NCBI RefSeq assembly: GCF_006539525.1
Contig: NZ_BJNE01000004.1
Span: forward strand, 62,001 to 126,000
Source of the DNA: Glutamicibacter nicotianae
Lineage (GTDB): Bacteria > Actinomycetota > Actinomycetes > Actinomycetales > Micrococcaceae
Direction of reading: 5' to 3'
Length of the DNA: 64,000 nt
The position numbers were made by a program, and so were the translations under genes. A model generated the notes under the pieces. The model made no database searches, was not told the DNA's origin, and saw only the letters and a program-made list of their open reading frames with translations. Numbering within the stretch: the stretch's first letter is position 1; each line of letters opens with the position of its first letter. Positions 24,685 through 33,808 of this stretch are shown here, piece by piece.

Positions 24685-25347
24685 ATGACGCAGGAATTTT
24701 CCATCCCCTTTGACGAGATCGAGCTCAGTGCCCTCTGGGACCGCGCAGAGAATGCGAAAGCTGTTGTGGTGCTCGCTCACGGTTCAGGTGCCGGCAAGGA
24801 TCACGACTTCATGGCTGGCTTTGCGCTAGCCGTTGCGAATCTCGGTGCCAGCGTCCTGCGTTTCAACTTCCCCTACATGGATGCCGGAAAGAAGTTTCCC
24901 GACAAGTCTCCCGTAGCGGTTGCAGTTTGGCACCAAGTCCGCCGTTGGGTGGAAGAAAACCTTGCTGAGGGCCTGCCCATCTTCACTGCAGGAAAGTCCT
25001 TCGGCGGACGCATCGCCTCGCTTGCAGTTGCCGAGGGCATGCCATCGGCAGGCTTGATCTTCCTGGCTTACCCGTTGCATGCGCCGAAGAAGGAAGAGAA
25101 GCTGCGCGATGAGCACCTTTACCCGCTTGAAGTGCCGATGCTCTTCCTCGAAGGCACCCGTGATCCGTTTGCCAACCCCGAAAAGATGGAGAACGTGGTC
25201 AGCAAGCTGAACTCGCACAGCGAACTTTCCTGGTTCGAAGGTGGCAACCATTCCTTCAAGGTCGCCCGTTCCGGCCGCACTGTGTCCCAGGACGGCGCAT
25301 GGCTCGCGGATCCTGCTCTCGACTTCATCGCCAAGCACACCGCGTAG
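24685..25347 (+). CDS. Alpha/beta hydrolase, KANL3/TEX30-like
   Basis: 220 residues. Strand-loop VVVLAHGSGAGKDHDFM gives the oxyanion region, GKSFGGRIA carries the nucleophile Ser (about 107), GTRDPFANPEKM the catalytic Asp and FEGGNHSF the His, so the catalytic triad is complete. The KANL3/TEX30 (dienelactone-hydrolase-related) group has no settled substrate. TAGGCT lies exactly 7 nt before the ATG and no ribosome site is visible: probable leaderless mRNA. It converges on the ramB gene with only 10 bp between stop codons. Confidence 0.85.
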   Translation: MTQEFSIPFDEIELSALWDRAENAKAVVVLAHGSGAGKDHDFMAGFALAVANLGASVLRFNFPYMDAGKKFPDKSPVAVAVWHQVRRWVEENLAEGLPIFTAGKSFGGRIASLAVAEGMPSAGLIFLAYPLHAPKKEEKLRDEHLYPLEVPMLFLEGTRDPFANPEKMENVVSKLNSHSELSWFEGGNHSFKVARSGRTVSQDGAWLADPALDFIAKHTA

Positions 25348-25357
25348 CCCAGCAGCC

Positions 25358-26848
25358 CTAGTCCACCTGCTTTTCCAGGAATCGATAGACCTCGGTTTCA
25401 TCCACGCCGGGAAAGGCACCGGTCGGCATGGCTGCCAGCAGGTGCGTATTGGCACGCGTTGCAGGCCACGCATTGCCGAACCATTGGCTGGACAGGTCGG
25501 CAGGTGGTCGGCGGCAGCAATTCTCGTCTGGGCAGGTGGACTGGCAGCGTTCCTTGGTATCGCGTCCCCGGAACCACTTCACGTGTTCAAAAGGCACGCC
25601 AATGGATAATGAATACAGTCCCGAAGAGTGACGCTCGGTGCGTGCGGTGCACCAGAAGGTTCCATTGACGGTATCGGTGTACTGCTCGAAGGAGCGGAAC
25701 TTGTCCATCTGCTCGAACACCACTCGGCTTGTCCAATAGCGGCAGATGGTCTGCCCTTCAATGGCACCGGTGTGGTCGGCCGGGAAATTCACCCGATCAT
25801 TTTCATAGGCCTTGTGCAGAATGCCTGATTCGTGGACTTTCTGGAAGTGGCAGGTCATTCCCAGATGCTCGGTGGCAAGGTTGGTGAAGCGGTGGGCCGC
25901 GGACTCATAGGACACGGCGAAGGCATCGCGCAGATCCTCGACGGCCAATTCACGATTGTCTTTGGCGCGCCGCAGGTACTCCACCGTGGACTTCTCCGGC
26001 ATCATCAATGCCGCTGCAAAATAATTGGTCGCCACGCGCTGCGAGAGGAAATCGAAATAATCGGTTGGCGGCTTATGCCCCAATACATGATGCCCTAGCG
26101 CCTGCAACAGCACCGAGCGGGGATCATGTTCCGAGCGGTTGGTCTGGGTCAGGTAGATGCGCTTGTTCTTCTGATCAGTCACCGAACGCGTGGAATGCGG
26201 AAGATTGCCCACGAAGCGCAGGCTGAATCCCAGATGCTCGGCAATATCCGCTGCTCGATGATGCGAGAGCGGGCCTGCATCGTGCCCAACTGCCGCGAGG
26301 ACTTTGGCGGCTTCCTGCTCAATGTCCTTGTAGTAGTTATTGCGCTGGCGCATCTCATGGCGCAACGCGGTATTGGCCCGCCGCGCTTCCTCAGGGGTAG
26401 CGGCCTGCTCATTCAAACGGCGTTCCAATTCATTCTGCAAACCCACCAACGACTCGAGAACATCCATCGGCAGGCGTGCGCCAACGCGCACAGTCGGCAA
26501 TCCCAAGGAAGCGTACAAGGGGCCGCGCTGGGCACGTTCCAATTCGATCTCCAAGGCAGCGCGTCGCGATGGCGGTTCGGTCCCCAGAAGATCATCGACG
26601 CCGACTCCCAAAGCGCCTGCCAAGGATTTGAGCAAAGAGAGCTTCGGTTCGCGCTTTCCGTTTTCAATCAACGACAGTTGGCTCGGCGCGGTATCGACCA
26701 GGGCCGAAACATCATCCAAGGTCAGTTGCTTACTTTTGCGCAGAAAACGGATTCTCCGGCCTAGGGCGATGGAGTCGAGTTCCGTATCTTCGCTGCCAGC
26801 GTCGTTGCCCGCTGAGTTCACTGAGCGATTCCATGTGGTTGCAGTCAC
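25358..26848 (-). CDS. ramB: RamB-type regulator of acetate/glyoxylate metabolism (XRE + ImmA/IrrE-like + DUF2083)
   Basis: 496 residues. The XRE helix-turn-helix (about 28-86) reads LGRRIRFLRKSKQLTLDDVSALVDTAPSQLSLIENGKREP. A central ImmA/IrrE-like region contains LLQALGHHVLGHKPPTDYFDF (HH-x3-H rather than the metallopeptidase HExxH). The C-terminal short-chain-fatty-acyl regulator domain carries a cysteine cluster (ERCQSTCPDENCC). This architecture and length match RamB of Corynebacterium, which controls ack-pta, aceA and aceB. Here aceA and aceB lie only 2 kb downstream on the opposite strand, supporting the same role. Near-palindromic CAGGAAA-T-TTTCCAG upstream of its start may be an autoregulatory site. 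Confidence 0.87.
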   Translation of the reverse strand: MTATTWNRSVNSAGNDAGSEDTELDSIALGRRIRFLRKSKQLTLDDVSALVDTAPSQLSLIENGKREPKLSLLKSLAGALGVGVDDLLGTEPPSRRAALEIELERAQRGPLYASLGLPTVRVGARLPMDVLESLVGLQNELERRLNEQAATPEEARRANTALRHEMRQRNNYYKDIEQEAAKVLAAVGHDAGPLSHHRAADIAEHLGFSLRFVGNLPHSTRSVTDQKNKRIYLTQTNRSEHDPRSVLLQALGHHVLGHKPPTDYFDFLSQRVATNYFAAALMMPEKSTVEYLRRAKDNRELAVEDLRDAFAVSYESAAHRFTNLATEHLGMTCHFQKVHESGILHKAYENDRVNFPADHTGAIEGQTICRYWTSRVVFEQMDKFRSFEQYTDTVNGTFWCTARTERHSSGLYSLSIGVPFEHVKWFRGRDTKERCQSTCPDENCCRRPPADLSSQWFGNAWPATRANTHLLAAMPTGAFPGVDETEVYRFLEKQVD

Positions 26849-27057
26849 ATATCAAGATTAGGCCAAAAACCAGGAAATTTTCCAGATCTTCCTGCTTTTG
26901 ACGGTAATTCTTAGACTCATCCTGAGTTCGGCATCAAAACTTTCCAGTTCTTCTTTCATGCCGGGACGAGCTTCTCTCATCAAACACACAGCCGTTCTGC
27001 GGAATCATCGTTGCCGCACACACGTTGAAACTTCAAAGACGCTTTCCGAGGAGCAGC

Positions 27058-27678
27058 ATGCACGCAATTTCCACCAGCCCGCTACCCGTCACGAGCCCTG
27101 CCCACGACCCACCCCAAACATTGGTCATCGTCGGAACGGATGGCGCAGGCAAGAGCACCAGCATCGATACCCTAGTGCATCAGTTGCGCAACGAACGCAT
27201 TCAAGCACGCAAGCTCGCAAACGTCGCCGCCCGAAGCTGGCTGACCAAATTCTCCCGCGCGGCGGGAATCGCCTTCCCGACCTTCACCCAGGATTTCCTC
27301 GAAACGTCCATCCGCTGCTTCAACGTTGCACGCAACACGTTCATTGCCGCGCATTCCCCCGGGCTCAGCGTGATGGACCGCCACCTTTATTGCCAGCTGG
27401 TGCTGCGGCGCCTGCGTGGACATCCTGACGGATTGCTCCTGCCCTGGCTTGCCCGGAAAAGTACCGAGGAGGCGAGAATTGTCCTGCTCGATGTGGATCC
27501 CCACCTTGCCTTCAAGCGAATCAATACCCGCGGCACAGACGAAGAAAGCTTGGAGTACCTTGAAGCGAGCCGAGCTGAATACCTCCGCCTGGCGCAACAT
27601 CATGGCTGGATCATCCTTGATGCCTCGATACCCACACCTCAATTGGTTGAACAGCTTCGCATGATCGCCGGCAAGTAG
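27058..27678 (+). CDS. dTMP-kinase-like P-loop nucleoside/nucleotide kinase
   Basis: 206 residues from ATG at 27058 (GAGGAG 4 nt upstream). Walker A is VIVGTDGAGKSTSIDTL (about residues 24-40). A DRH motif (VMDRHLYCQLVL) stands where thymidylate kinases have the DRY/DRF catalytic loop. The sequence ends IVLLDVDPHLAFKRINTRGTDEESLEYLE, as in dTMP kinase LID/base regions. The housekeeping tmk is normally more conserved, so this is likely a paralogue with an unknown nucleotide substrate. It is divergent from ramB and followed after 9 bp by the HutD gene. Confidence 0.78.
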   Translation: MHAISTSPLPVTSPAHDPPQTLVIVGTDGAGKSTSIDTLVHQLRNERIQARKLANVAARSWLTKFSRAAGIAFPTFTQDFLETSIRCFNVARNTFIAAHSPGLSVMDRHLYCQLVLRRLRGHPDGLLLPWLARKSTEEARIVLLDVDPHLAFKRINTRGTDEESLEYLEASRAEYLRLAQHHGWIILDASIPTPQLVEQLRMIAGK

Positions 27679-27687
27679 ACTCATCCT

Positions 27688-28290
27688 ATGAGCGAAGCAC
27701 AGGCATCTCTAGCACCAGGTTCCATCCTCGAATTGGCGCAGAGCACCAAGAAGCAGTGGGAGCTGGGCCAGATCCGGCTCATTGCCAGCGGCACTCTGGC
27801 GCAGGACGGAACTTTGCAGCCCAGCAGCCCGCGCGAAGGCACCTGGCAGCTGTCGATTCGCTCCATAGAGAAAGCCGCAAGCTTCACACCGGCGCCCTCG
27901 GCTCAAGTATTCACCTTGATCGCCGGCGACTTCGCGCAACTGGAAGTTGATGGGCACCAACACGGACTGGAACCGCTGCGCCCCCTGAAGTTCGACACCG
28001 GCAATCCCGTCGAGGCGAGCCAGCCCGCCGAGGAATTGCTCATCGTCCACGTGGCTGCCGAACCGGCGCAGGTGCGGGCCACCGTTCGCATTGTGGAACT
28101 GTCCAAGAAACGCGAGCAGTACCTCTTTGACGGGCAGCTGGGCATCATGGTTCAAGGTTCTGCCAAGCTCTTGCTCGGCGACAGCGAACAGCAGCTGAAT
28201 CTGCGCGACACCGTCGTAGGCTCCGATGCCGCTGAACCACGCATCTCGGGCCGCGGCTTCATGGCCGTAGCCTCTTTCGACCAGCCCTAA
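27688..28290 (+). CDS. HutD/Ves family protein
   Basis: 200 residues, double beta-barrel cupin-like fold of the HutD family. WQLSIRSIEKAASFTPAPSAQVFTLIAG matches the family core (W-x-x-S-x-A-x-V then a hydrophobic T-x-L-x-G), followed by a G-x3-L-x-P-x-F/L-x-F motif (GLEPLRPLKFDTG). HutD accompanies histidine-utilisation genes in proteobacteria, but no hut gene is nearby and the biochemical role is unknown. TAGACT (27676-27681), which includes the preceding stop codon, lies exactly 6 nt before the ATG, so a leaderless transcript is likely besides read-through. Confidence 0.78.
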   Translation: MSEAQASLAPGSILELAQSTKKQWELGQIRLIASGTLAQDGTLQPSSPREGTWQLSIRSIEKAASFTPAPSAQVFTLIAGDFAQLEVDGHQHGLEPLRPLKFDTGNPVEASQPAEELLIVHVAAEPAQVRATVRIVELSKKREQYLFDGQLGIMVQGSAKLLLGDSEQQLNLRDTVVGSDAAEPRISGRGFMAVASFDQP

Positions 28291-28819
28291 CCCGTTCCAG
28301 CGCTCCTACCCATTTTCGCAAGGTCCGCGGATCTTCGCGCCCGCCTCTTGCGGCTCCGGCCAGCCATCCCGAGGTATGAGTGCAATCCCCATCGCTCATC
28401 CGAAAGCGTCCGCGACCCGTCCGAAACTCGGACATTTCACGTTTCCTGGCTCGTTCCACGGCGAACTAATGGGCGAGCCAGCACCTGCGGATTACCGGAA
28501 ATGCCAGCTCACCGGCGATTCATGGGCTTCTGCGAAGGTCCGTTCTGAGAGGCCCTTCACCCTTCAGCTGCCCGAAGTTTGAGTTAAATTTCATTCTTCT
28601 TCGCAGCCAAATCGGTCACTTTCACCAACTTTCCATGCTTTGGCTCACAAATGCAGCAAGAATCCAAAAATTTTCATTTTCGCGAAGAACCGCAAATCTT
28701 AATTCAAAAAACCTCTGGTGAACCCCTTGCCCCTGCGGAAAAGTAGTTGTCACGAAGAAGTTCACAAGATCACCTTCCGATCAACATGAACCCGCAGCTT
28801 GTGCGAAGGAGCCAAGGCA
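28291..28819 (+). promoter_or_regulatory. Long upstream region of aceA
   Basis: 529 bp without a credible gene. The left half is GC-rich with a CTGGCTCG/CGAGCCAG hairpin (28446-28481). The right half, from about 28580, is strikingly AT-rich and contains TTCGCGAA and three CAAAT elements at about 28608, 28648 and 28693. Such a long AT-rich leader before isocitrate lyase is a likely binding region for RamB and cAMP- or acetate-responsive regulators. I cannot assign the sites. Confidence 0.5.
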
Positions 28820-30133
28820 ATGACTACCGAGAACACCAACGAAACCTCGATCGACAACCGCATCGCAGCCATCGAAACCGACTGGGAAAACAACCCCCGC
28901 TGGGCCGGCGTCACCCGCGATTACAGCGCCGCAGACGTTGTGAAGCTCCAGGGCCGGGTCCAGGAAGAGCACACCCTGGCCAAGCGCGGATCCGAGAAGC
29001 TGTGGAAGCAGCTCACCGAGGAAACCCCTACCGGCGGCTACACCAACGCATTGGGCGCACTGACCGGCAACCAGGCAGTGCAGCAGGTCAAAGCCGGCCT
29101 GCGAGCCATCTATCTTTCGGGCTGGCAGGTGGCAGCAGATGCCAACCTCTCGGGCCAGACCTACCCGGACCAGTCGCTGTACCCGGCAAACTCGGTGCCG
29201 CAGGTTGTCCGCCGCATCAACAACGCCTTGCAGCGTGCCGACCAGATCGAATTCTCCGAAGGCATCCAGACCGTCGAGGACTGGATGGTCCCGATCGTCG
29301 CTGACGCCGAGGCAGGCTTCGGCGGCCCGCTGAACGCCTACGAGCTGATGAAATCCATGATCACCGCGGGCGCCTCGGGCGTCCACTGGGAAGACCAGCT
29401 GGCATCCGAAAAGAAGTGCGGCCACCTCGGTGGCAAGGTGCTGATCCCGACCCAGCAGCACATCCGCACCCTGAACGCGGCCCGCCTGGCTGCCGATGTG
29501 GCTGGCACCCCTTCGGTGGTCATCGCCCGCACCGACGCCGAAGCGGCAACGCTGATCACCTCGGATGTCGACGAGCGCGACCAGGAATTCATCACCGGCG
29601 AGCGCACCCCCGAAGGCTTCTACAAGGTCCGCAACGGCATCGAGCCATGCATCGCCCGCGCCAAGGCCTACGCACCGTATTCGGATCTGATCTGGATGGA
29701 AACCGGCACCCCTGACCTGGAGCTGGCCCGCAAGTTCGCCGAAGCGGTCAAGAAGGACTTCCCGGACCAGATGCTTTCATACAACTGCTCGCCATCGTTC
29801 AACTGGAAGAAGCACCTGGACGACGCAACCATCGCCAAGTTCCAACGCGAACTCGGTGCCATGGGCTTCAGCTTCCAGTTCATCACCCTGGCCGGCTTCC
29901 ACGCCTTGAACCACTCTATGTTCGATCTGGCCCAGGGCTACGCGAAGGACGGCATGAGCGCCTACGTCGAGCTGCAGGAACGCGAATTCGCATCCGAGGC
30001 TGCCGGCTACACCGCCACCAAGCACCAGCGCGAAGTCGGCACCGGCTACTTCGATGCAATCTCCACGGCGCTGAATCCCAACGCCTCCACCCTGGCCCTA
30101 GTGGGATCCACCGAAGAAGGCCAATTCCATTAG
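28820..30133 (+). CDS. aceA: Isocitrate lyase
   Basis: 437 residues. It splits isocitrate to glyoxylate and succinate, the first step of the glyoxylate bypass that allows growth on acetate and fatty acids. The catalytic motif KKCGH is at 198-202 (Cys200), the Mg site includes DAEAGFGGP, and [10 protein letters not shown] lies in the C-terminal lid region. Length equals that of typical actinobacterial enzymes. ATG at 28820 is preceded by AAGGAG (8 nt) and rejects a 7-residue TTG-started extension. aceB follows after 80 bp with a hairpin between them, and RamB is encoded 2 kb upstream. Confidence 0.97.
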   Translation: MTTENTNETSIDNRIAAIETDWENNPRWAGVTRDYSAADVVKLQGRVQEEHTLAKRGSEKLWKQLTEETPTGGYTNALGALTGNQAVQQVKAGLRAIYLSGWQVAADANLSGQTYPDQSLYPANSVPQVVRRINNALQRADQIEFSEGIQTVEDWMVPIVADAEAGFGGPLNAYELMKSMITAGASGVHWEDQLASEKKCGHLGGKVLIPTQQHIRTLNAARLAADVAGTPSVVIARTDAEAATLITSDVDERDQEFITGERTPEGFYKVRNGIEPCIARAKAYAPYSDLIWMETGTPDLELARKFAEAVKKDFPDQMLSYNCSPSFNWKKHLDDATIAKFQRELGAMGFSFQFITLAGFHALNHSMFDLAQGYAKDGMSAYVELQEREFASEAAGYTATKHQREVGTGYFDAISTALNPNASTLALVGSTEEGQFH

Positions 30134-30149
30134 ACCCTGATGGGTCGAT

Positions 30150-30181
30150 GGTGCTAGCCGGCAAAGGCGCCGGCTAGCACC
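30150..30181 (+). terminator. Hairpin between aceA and aceB
   Basis: GGTGCTAGCCGGC (30150-30162) pairs with GCCGGCTAGCACC (30169-30181), a perfect 13-bp stem with no U-tract. It may attenuate transcription into aceB or protect the aceA 3' end. Confidence 0.6.
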
Positions 30182-30213
30182 AACACCATTTACAAGTTTT
30201 TAAGGACGCTGCC

Positions 30214-31851
30214 ATGAACTCCCCCATCACCCTGAACAACATCACCATTACCGCTACCCCCGTTCGCTACCAGGAGCAGATCCTGACCAGCGAAGCCCTG
30301 GACTTCCTTTCGGCCCTGCACACCGCATTCGAACCGCGCCGTGCCGAACTGATGCAGCGCCGCCAGGTCAACCGGGCCCGCATTGCCAACGGCCGCGATC
30401 CGAAATTCCTGGACGAGACCCGCGCAATCCGCGACGATGAATCATGGCAGGTGGCCCCGATTGCACCGGGGCTGGAAGACCGCCGGGTGGAAATCACCGG
30501 CCCGATCGAACGCAAGATGGCCATCAACGCGCTGAACTCCGGCGCCAAGGTCTGGCTGGCCGACATGGAGGACGCATCCTCGCCGACCTGGCAAAACGTC
30601 ATCAAGAACCAGGTCAACCTGATCCGCGTGCTGGATCAGGAACTGGACTTCACCGCACCTGATGGCCGCGAGTACAAGCTGAACACCTACGACTTGAAGC
30701 AGCTGCCGACCATCGTTGTCCGCCCTCGCGGCTGGCACCTGCCGGAGAAGCACCTGCTGGTTGCCGGCACCCCGATGTCCGGTGCGCTGGTGGACTTCGG
30801 ACTGCACTTCTTCCACAACGCCAAGCGTCTGCTGGCCGCCGGACGCGGTCCGTACTACTACCTGCCGAAGCTGGAAAACCACCTGGAGGCGCGGTTGTGG
30901 AACGACGTGTTCAACCTGGCCCAGGACCTGATGGATATCGATCGCGGCACCATCCGTGCCACCGTGCTGATCGAGACCATCACCGCAGCCTTCGAGATGG
31001 AAGAAATCCTCTACGAGCTGCGCGAGCACTCCTCGGGGCTGAATGCAGGACGCTGGGACTACATCTTCTCGATCATCAAGAGCTTCCGTTCCCGCGGACC
31101 GCGCTTCGTCTTCCCGGATCGCGACACCGTCACCATGACCGCACCGTTCATGCGGGCCTACACCGAGCAGCTGGTGCGTGCATGCCACCGCCGCGGCGCT
31201 TCGGCCATTGGCGGGATGAGCGCTTTCGTTCCGAACCGCAAGGACGCCTCGATCAACGAGATGGCCTTCGGCAAGGTCCGCGAGGACAAGGCCCGCGAAG
31301 CCGCTGACGGCTTCGACGGCTCCTGGGTGGCCCATCCGGACCTGGTGCCGGTGGCCCGCGAGGTGTACGACGAGGTGCTGGGCGAGAACCCCAACCAGTT
31401 GCAGCGCACCCGCGAAGATGTGGAGGTGTCGGGTGCTGCCCTGCTGAACGTGGAAAGCGTGACCGGCAAGATCACCGAACGCGGCATCCGCGACAACATC
31501 GAGATCGGCATCCGCTACATCGAGTCCTGGCTGCGCGGCAATGGCGCGGTGGCCCTGCGCAACCTGATGGAAGATGCCGCCACCGCGGAGATCTCCCGTT
31601 CGCAGCTGTGGCAGTGGATCCACCAGTCGGCAATCACCGACGAGGGCGAGATCATCACCCGCCGCTGGGTGCAGGAACTGACGGAGGAAACCATGGATTC
31701 CCTGGAGCGCTTCGAAGGCGATCGCTTCGAGGAAGCCGTGGAGATCTTCGAGGCTTGCGCACTGCGCGACGACTTCCCGACCTTCCTGACCAAGAACGCC
31801 TACCTGCGCTACCTGGACGCACCAGCGCGCACCTTGGAAATGGCAGGCTAG
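30214..31851 (+). CDS. aceB: Malate synthase A
   Basis: 545 residues, the length of the A-type enzyme (isoform G is about 720). It condenses glyoxylate with acetyl-CoA to malate. Visible are VWLADMEDASSPTWQNVIKNQ (Mg and substrate site), VRPRGWHLPEKH with the catalytic Arg, RATVLIETITAAFEMEEILYEL with the metal-binding Glu, AGRWDYIFSIIK, and the C-terminal DAATAEISRSQLWQW with the catalytic Asp. It works with AceA immediately upstream. A clear terminator follows at 31907. Confidence 0.97.
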   Translation: MNSPITLNNITITATPVRYQEQILTSEALDFLSALHTAFEPRRAELMQRRQVNRARIANGRDPKFLDETRAIRDDESWQVAPIAPGLEDRRVEITGPIERKMAINALNSGAKVWLADMEDASSPTWQNVIKNQVNLIRVLDQELDFTAPDGREYKLNTYDLKQLPTIVVRPRGWHLPEKHLLVAGTPMSGALVDFGLHFFHNAKRLLAAGRGPYYYLPKLENHLEARLWNDVFNLAQDLMDIDRGTIRATVLIETITAAFEMEEILYELREHSSGLNAGRWDYIFSIIKSFRSRGPRFVFPDRDTVTMTAPFMRAYTEQLVRACHRRGASAIGGMSAFVPNRKDASINEMAFGKVREDKAREAADGFDGSWVAHPDLVPVAREVYDEVLGENPNQLQRTREDVEVSGAALLNVESVTGKITERGIRDNIEIGIRYIESWLRGNGAVALRNLMEDAATAEISRSQLWQWIHQSAITDEGEIITRRWVQELTEETMDSLERFEGDRFEEAVEIFEACALRDDFPTFLTKNAYLRYLDAPARTLEMAG

Positions 31852-31906
31852 GCAACCGCCAGACCTGGCCGGCAAGAAACAGTCGTCCCTGAACACCGGC
31901 CGCGGG

Positions 31907-31956
31907 AAACGGCATTCACCAGTTGGCAACCGCTCCAACGGGTGAGTGCCGTTTTT
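31907..31956 (+). terminator. Intrinsic terminator after aceB
   Basis: AAACGGCATTCACC (31907-31920) pairs with GGTGAGTGCCGTTT (31941-31954; one G-U pair), with an inner GTTGG/CCAAC helix, followed by a run of T. It ends 17 bp before the next gene's -10 box. Confidence 0.88.
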
Positions 31957-31972
31957 CGTGCGCAAAAGTGGA

Positions 31973-31985
31973 TACGCTATACCCA
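31973..31985 (+). promoter_or_regulatory. Leaderless promoter of the alpha/beta hydrolase gene
   Basis: TACGCT at 31973-31978 is separated by 6 nt from the ATG at 31985, so transcription should begin on the start codon. No Shine-Dalgarno sequence is present. Confidence 0.6.
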
Positions 31986-33049
31986 TGGCCTTCCAGTTCA
32001 AGAACCCGGCCGAGGACCTGTGGCAGCCAGACCTGCTTGGCGAGGATTTCTCGCAACGGCCGCTGCCGATGTCCGATGGTTCCACCGCGACTCTGGTCAG
32101 GCACCGTCCGCGCAGATCGCTGCGCTGGCCGCCTCCGTTGCGCGGAATCGCGGTGCTCTATGTGCATGGCTGGTCCGACTACTTCTTCCAGTCCGAGCTG
32201 GCCGAGTTCCTTTCCGAGGCCGGCGCGGATTTCTACGCCCTGGACCTGCGCCACTATGGGCGGAACCTGCCCTTGGACCGGGCCAGGGGCATCGCCGAGC
32301 ACAGCAGCCCCGGCTTCACCACCGATCTGGAAGAGTACTTCGAGGAGTTCGACGCGGCTCATCGGATCATTTCCAGCGCGCATCCGGGAACCCGCTTCGT
32401 GCTGCTCGCCCATTCCACCGGCGGGCTCAGCGCATCACTGTATGCGGCAGTCAACCCGCAGAAGGTCGATGCGCTGGCGTTGAACAGCCCGTGGCTGGAA
32501 TTCCAGGCCAGCGAGATCGGGCGCACCGCGTTGGCCCGGATCGTCCAGGCTGCCAGCAACCGGAACCCGCACCGCCTGTTGCCCACCGTGGACCCCGGGT
32601 TCTACACCCGCACGGTCTCCAGCCAGTTCTCCGGGGAATGGGACTACGACCTGGGCTGGCGTCCAGCAAACGGCTTCAAGCTCACCGCAGGTTTCATTTC
32701 TGCGGTCTTCGCAGCGCAAGCCAAGGTGAAGAAGGGGTTGGACCTGCAAATGCCCACGCTGGTGATGCTCTCGGCGGAAGACTACCTGCTGCCCCGCTGG
32801 CATGACACCGCTACCCGCGCCGATGTGGCGCTGAATGTGCAGGTCGTTGCCCAGCGCAGCATTGATCTGGGCCGGGAACTGCATCTGGTGCGCCTGCCCG
32901 GCGCGCTGCACGATGTGTTCCTCTCCTCGCCGAAGATCCGCTCCAAGGCCTACATGGCGCTGGGTTCATGGCTGGCGGTGGTCAAGAACCGCCAACGGGA
33001 TTCGCAGCTGGCCTCCGCAATCCGCCGGATCCTTCCTTCCGGCAGCTAG
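31985..33049 (+). CDS. Alpha/beta hydrolase, lysophospholipase-like
   Basis: 354 residues. GIAVLYVHGWSDYFFQSELAEFL is the oxyanion loop strand, FVLLAHSTGGLSASLYA holds the nucleophile Ser (about 147), LVMLSAEDYLL the Asp, and RLPGALHDVFLS the His. This is the serine aminopeptidase S33/monoacylglycerol-lipase (PldB) pattern, so a lipid or ester substrate is expected. There is no signal peptide, so it acts in the cytoplasm. The start is the ATG at 31985 rather than the upstream ATG at 31946, because a -10 box sits at leaderless spacing and the extension lies inside the aceB terminator. It converges on the phosphatase gene with 6 bp between. Confidence 0.86.
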   Translation: MAFQFKNPAEDLWQPDLLGEDFSQRPLPMSDGSTATLVRHRPRRSLRWPPPLRGIAVLYVHGWSDYFFQSELAEFLSEAGADFYALDLRHYGRNLPLDRARGIAEHSSPGFTTDLEEYFEEFDAAHRIISSAHPGTRFVLLAHSTGGLSASLYAAVNPQKVDALALNSPWLEFQASEIGRTALARIVQAASNRNPHRLLPTVDPGFYTRTVSSQFSGEWDYDLGWRPANGFKLTAGFISAVFAAQAKVKKGLDLQMPTLVMLSAEDYLLPRWHDTATRADVALNVQVVAQRSIDLGRELHLVRLPGALHDVFLSSPKIRSKAYMALGSWLAVVKNRQRDSQLASAIRRILPSGS

Positions 33050-33055
33050 CATGGC

Positions 33056-33622
33056 CTAGCCCGCTACCCGGTTGGGCACCTGGTCGTTGACCAGTTCCAG
33101 CTGCCAGGACCCGGACTCATTGCCAATGATTGCTACCGAGCCATTGCGGATGGTGTCCAGCTTGTAGCCGGCGAAGTGCGAGAGCGTGTAGCGGATAATG
33201 GTGCCGTGGCAGATCACCGCGACGTTCATGCCAGGGTAGTCGGCGGCAATCTGCTCGATGGCGCGCAATCCGCGCTCGACCACCGAATCCAGCGGCTCGA
33301 TTCCGCCGCCGTGCTTATCCGGCCACAGGGCCAGGGCCTCGGTTTCCACCATGCCCTCGCCCTGCGCGTAGTCGCGCTCGATCAGCAAGTCATAGCTCGG
33401 GCCCAATTCAAGACCAAGCCCGTCGGCGATGATCTGCGCGGTCTCGCGCGCACGAGACAGCGGCGAGGAGACGATGGCATCCCACTGGCCGGGCTCCAGC
33501 ACGGAGACGGCCTCGCGGGCCTGGGCGCGCCCGGTGTCGTTCAAGGGGATGTCGCTTGAACCCTGCAAGCGGCCTTCGAGATTCCATTGCGTCTGTCCGT
33601 GGCGGACGAATCCAAGTTTCAT
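33056..33622 (-). CDS. Histidine phosphatase family protein (phosphoglycerate-mutase-like)
   Basis: 188 residues from ATG at 33622. MKLGFVRHGQTQWN starts with the catalytic RHG triad (His8). SSPLSRARETAQIIADGL gives the second Arg, and AVICHGTIIRYTL the second catalytic His. The acid/base Glu is in LLIERDYAQGEGM. It is a broad-specificity phosphatase of the PhoE/CobC group rather than glycolytic mutase (too short, no mutase insert). An in-frame ATG three codons upstream is also possible. Substrate unknown. Confidence 0.88.
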   Translation of the reverse strand: MKLGFVRHGQTQWNLEGRLQGSSDIPLNDTGRAQAREAVSVLEPGQWDAIVSSPLSRARETAQIIADGLGLELGPSYDLLIERDYAQGEGMVETEALALWPDKHGGGIEPLDSVVERGLRAIEQIAADYPGMNVAVICHGTIIRYTLSHFAGYKLDTIRNGSVAIIGNESGSWQLELVNDQVPNRVAG

Positions 33623-33808
33623 GACCCCCATTCTTCCACCCGGTCCAGTGGCCCGTGTACTGGCTGGTGGCAAAGCTCACGATAGATCTGCAACACTTAA
33701 GTGCGTCAAAAATCCTGGGAACACATAAGATTTTCACGGCTGCGTCCTGCCATTTGCACGGGCCCGCCCCATCGAACGCACCCCTTACAGGATCCGAGCA
33801 TTACTATC

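Noticed and set aside
30442-32085. 547-codon minus-strand frame opposite aceB
   Set aside because: Antisense to a certain malate synthase gene and crossing its terminator.
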